64,000 bases of DNA from Amphiduros pacificus (taxonomy: Eukaryota; Annelida; Polychaeta; Phyllodocida; Hesionidae). The notes beneath the pieces are model-generated. The model was not told where the DNA came from, did no database searches, and saw only the letters and a program-made list of their open reading frames with translations. Shown here piece after piece: positions 63,401 through 64,000 of the stretch. Both the position numbers and the translations under genes were made by a program. The DNA lies in NCBI GenBank assembly GCA_949316495.1, contig OX439005.1, forward strand, positions 41,600,682 to 41,664,681, written 5' to 3'. The first letter of the stretch is position 1, and each line of letters starts with the position of its first letter.

Positions 63401-63690
63401 AGATGATATATACAAAACATAAAGTGTTTTTATTAATTGTGATTTGGTAGATAATTAAGCATAAGGATAAGATCCAGGACATATCAACGACGGCCAGCAA
63501 TGAGGCCACACTGGAGCGCATGTTGCAGAAGGTGGTGGACCTATGGAAGGTGACAGACTTCAGACTGGTGCCCCATGCCAGCGGCAGTGTGGTGATCATC
63601 TCCGGAGCAGATGACATCCTGGCCCAGCTGGAGGAGAGCCAGGTCACCATAGGAACCATCCGGGGGTCACGTTATGTCACTCCCATCAAG
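40199..63690 (+). CDS. Axonemal dynein heavy chain, N-terminal ~1,500 residues (3' partial)
   Basis: A ciliary motor subunit. Coding exons are 40199-40438, 42304-42449, 42625-42740, 43116-43142 or -43175, 43206-43493, 44276-44314, 45304-45449, 45726-45743, 45875-45886, 50098-50265, 50564-50673, 50889-50951, 51250-51517, 52131-52332, 52538-52722, 52918-52959, 53867-53970, 55539-55680, 55924-56161, 56329-56434, 58082-58197, 58841-59076, 59199-59321, 61074-61247, 61480-61698, 61910-62193, 62320-62552, 62947-63137 and 63451-63690. Phases agree throughout. The dynein tail is marked by TYWTASASNVTF then FVKFRKWKAFTTWRWNVR. The linker (DHC_N2) is marked by RRLLWESQDEWDRLESDW, SLKSRHYDQIEKIIG, FTLGNLLEMN and TIRGSRYVTPIK. 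The AAA+ motor is outside the window. The tail style is that of single-headed inner-arm chains; DNAH14- or DNAH6-like is possible but not resolved. The start is the first ATG after an acceptor, in good context. Confidence 0.93.
40439..42054 (+). repeat. 40-bp minisatellite made of exon 1 end plus its 5' splice site, about 40 copies
   Basis: The unit is GTAAGACAGAATCAAGCCAG then TGATACCTCCAGTAGGACAG. The last 42 bases of exon 1 (40397-40438) and the donor GTAAGA are the first copy, so the array is a tandem amplification of the exon 1/intron 1 junction. Nearly every unit keeps CAG|GTAAGA. Some units are 46-47 bases long, with CACACCAAGCCAG or the exon-like CAAGCCAAGCCAG. Using the second donor instead of the first adds 40 bases and shifts the frame. 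Confidence 0.95.
42841..43103 (+). repeat. Two-copy ~128-bp tandem repeat in dynein intron 3
   Basis: Two diverged copies start ATGAGTTGATATTA and end CAAATGACAATTAA(G/A)ATC. The second stops about 12 bases before the exon 4 acceptor. Confidence 0.9.
44711..45085 (+). repeat. 23-bp tandem array, about 15 copies
   Basis: The unit is TAAAATCAGCAGATATTAGTGGG. It lies in dynein intron 6. Confidence 0.93.
45726..45743 (+). CDS. Dynein micro-exon, 18 nt (AFIEED)
   Basis: GCATTCATTGAGGAAGAT is bounded by AAAATGCAG and GTAAGG. It is in phase 0 on both sides and fits between GVE (exon 7) and the next exon, continuing an acidic helix. Confidence 0.6.
45875..45886 (+). CDS. Candidate dynein micro-exon, 12 nt (IEQL)
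   Basis: ATCGAACAACTG is bounded by CATTTTTCAG and GTAAAT, phase 0. It keeps the frame whether included or skipped, so it could be alternative or spurious. Confidence 0.4.
46935..49890 (+). repeat. 28/33-bp tandem array, about 90 copies, nearly 3 kb
   Basis: The unit is CCTGATAGACAGGCATTATA followed by ATATCACCCCAT. Variants fall into a few classes at one spot: ATTATGATATCAC, ATTATAATATCAC, ATTATTATATCAC and the 5-base shorter ATTATATCAC. Longer blocks of units recur in the same variant order (for example near 47860-48020, 48880-48950 and 49380-49540), pointing to higher-order duplication. It fills most of the intron before 50098. No exon sequence is recognisable in the unit. Confidence 0.97.
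50098..52722 (+). CDS. Dynein exons 10-15: conserved tail block
   Basis: Exons 50098-50265, 50564-50673, 50889-50951, 51250-51517, 52131-52332 and 52538-52722 encode residues ~356-687. This is the best-conserved early landmark of single-headed dynein heavy chains: an Ala/Ser-Val-Thr motif (TASASNVTF), then WLWEHRLFSMIHDIPVFVKF and RKWKAFTTWRWNVRG. Helical segments follow, including QIDKSLEQLMVLRRKVVDLV and ISEWRKILKRLSHFLRLVDY. The order and spacing match the family. Confidence 0.9.
52785..52829. mobile_element. Short LINE 3' tail fragment
   Basis: TTTATATAGCACTGATATCA and the following CATAGTGCTGG match, with changes, the LINE tail at 24466 (ATAGCGCTGATACCAGACAA). Only the extreme 3' end is present. 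Confidence 0.55.
52918..59321 (+). CDS. Dynein exons 16-23: acidic/Ser-rich insert, then tail helices
   Basis: Exons 52918-52959, 53867-53970, 55539-55680, 55924-56161, 56329-56434, 58082-58197, 58841-59076 and 59199-59321 encode residues ~688-1056. Residues ~702-900 are low-complexity: DSETQSQSGDEDDGAF, SQSTSRSATHRTSSG, RRSRADMLSSQPTNQRRKSV and SSEYDSDYDSEEGRAEEKD. Such a long charged and Ser-rich insert is unusual for a dynein tail and might carry phosphorylation sites. Folded sequence resumes with KAYITLSPSEDTVKRSIRMI and FEQFCDMVDKAQRVNVEESM. Confidence 0.85.
53003..53410 (+). repeat. ~29-bp tandem repeat, about 13 copies, decaying to 53760
   Basis: The unit is GGTACATGGGGAACATCAAT followed by CTTATCTCT. 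Degenerate copies continue to about 53760. It lies in the intron after 52959. Open frames across it (up to 146 codons) are due to the repeat. Confidence 0.9.
54014..54140 (+). repeat. ~19-bp repeat, about six copies
   Basis: ACATGCTTGATAAAGACCA and variants occur head to tail in the intron after 53970. Confidence 0.8.
58198..58632 (+). repeat. 48-bp tandem array starting at a dynein 5' splice site, nine copies
   Basis: The unit is AGAAATATCAACACAATCAG then CATTTAATATTGATTATCTA and TGAGAATA. The first unit begins at 58201 inside the donor of exon 58082-58197 (CG|GTAAGAAACATC). Later units read AATAAGAAA at the same place, so they lack the GT. Confidence 0.92.
59322..60850 (+). repeat. 48/52-bp minisatellite made of an exon end plus its 5' splice site, about 31 copies
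   Basis: The unit is GTAGGCTCAGCTCCATAGAG then ACACATACTGGCTGCTCACA and CTGATCAG; longer units have CACCTTGCTCC. The last ~22 bases of exon 59199-59321 (TACTGGCTGCTCACACTGAT, CAG) are part of every unit, so the exon/donor junction is the seed. Many later units carry GTTGGC in place of GTAGGC, weakening the donor copy. Because 48 is a multiple of three, long minus-strand frames stay open and are artefacts. Confidence 0.95.
61074..63690 (+). CDS. Dynein exons 24-29: start of the linker (DHC_N2)
   Basis: Exons 61074-61247, 61480-61698, 61910-62193, 62320-62552, 62947-63137 and 63451-63690 encode residues ~1057-1503. Landmarks are LTLRRLLWESQDEWDRLESD, SLRNPSLKSRHYDQIEKIIG, ATLERMLQKVVDLWKVTDF, VVIISGADDILAQLEESQV and IGTIRGSRYVTPIK. 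These correspond to the linker that docks on the AAA ring. GC content rises and splice sites are strong. The reading frame continues past the last donor at 63691, and the next exon is not in the window. Confidence 0.94.
62695..62905 (+). repeat. Decayed tandem copy of an exon end, donor and intron start
   Basis: AATGTCAACTACTTCATGCA onward through TATATGCTGGACAAACGTGA matches the 3' end of exon 62320-62552 and its donor (ATGCTGGAGAAAG|GTGAGC). The copy continues through GACTTGAGCAGAGG and GATTATGAGAAAT, which recur from the intron start. The duplicated segment is about 185-210 bases long and well diverged. Confidence 0.85.
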
Positions 63691-64000
63691 GTCAGCACAA
63701 TTATATACTCTATATCTTCCGGATTAGTAAAATTATTCAATAAAAAATTAATGTGCTATATTTTTATTCACAATTTACAGTTGCTCCTTTGAACACGAAA
63801 TCCCTGTCATTTTATTCAAGCAAAAGATATCTGTTATTCAAGCAAAAGATATCTGTGCCATTTTATAAGTTTGAATAAGAGTTTATTCATACCACAATAT
63901 GTATATAATGATGAGGACTGAACTGAACTGTAGCCATTATGTTTTACTGTTAATTTTAGACTATGCTTACATCTCTGAATTTAGTTTTGATAATATGATG

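Noticed and set aside
1-64000. LTR retroelements, other virus-like elements, tRNA or rRNA genes
   Set aside because: Looked for by eye on both strands (LTR pairs, capsid or integrase motifs, cloverleaf boxes) and none was convincing. The reverse-transcriptase pieces found are all of non-LTR type.

Overview
This is animal nuclear DNA: AT-rich, with GT-AG introns, long tandem arrays, non-LTR retrotransposon fragments and non-autonomous DNA transposons (MITEs). The gene content suggests a marine invertebrate. A lophotrochozoan such as a mollusc is my guess, but the sequence alone does not settle the phylum. No CRISPR array, operon, tRNA, rRNA or LTR/viral element was recognised.

Layout. (1) 284-6001, minus: GNPNAT1 (glucosamine-6-phosphate N-acetyltransferase), six coding exons, with a TA-flanked MITE, a diverged duplicated repeat and a 12-bp minisatellite in its introns. 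(2) 6008-13160: gene-free, with a 37-bp satellite-like array and two copies of a TA-flanked MITE family. (3) 13161-15942, plus: CRLS1 (mitochondrial cardiolipin synthase), seven coding exons, with a likely poly(A) signal at 16548. (4) 15943-20346: gene-free, with a TTAA-flanked piggyBac-type MITE. (5) 20347-26932, minus: a ten-exon membrane protein that looks like consortin (CNST), with LINE tails in its introns. (6) 26933-40198: repeat-rich, with two LINE remnants, two weak unidentified ORFs, further MITE copies, a 62-bp array and a possible untranslated first exon near 34000. (7) 40199-63690, plus: the first ~1,500 codons (about 29 exons) of an axonemal dynein heavy chain. Its motor lies beyond the window edge.

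The genes have unrelated roles (amino-sugar synthesis, mitochondrial lipid synthesis, membrane trafficking, ciliary motility) and appear to be independent neighbours. Exon phases were followed by hand through every junction. All agree except one uncertain small exon of the dynein gene.

The most striking signal is in the dynein gene. In two introns, a minisatellite of about 30-40 copies has a unit made from the last bases of the upstream exon, the 5' splice site and the first intron bases, so the donor site itself has been amplified into an array. A third intron carries one decayed copy of its exon-donor junction, and a fourth has a 48-bp array that begins on the donor. Of secondary interest: two unrelated MITE families both carry paired TGACGTCA (CRE/ATF-type) palindromes, and at least fourteen such 8-mers occur in the window.
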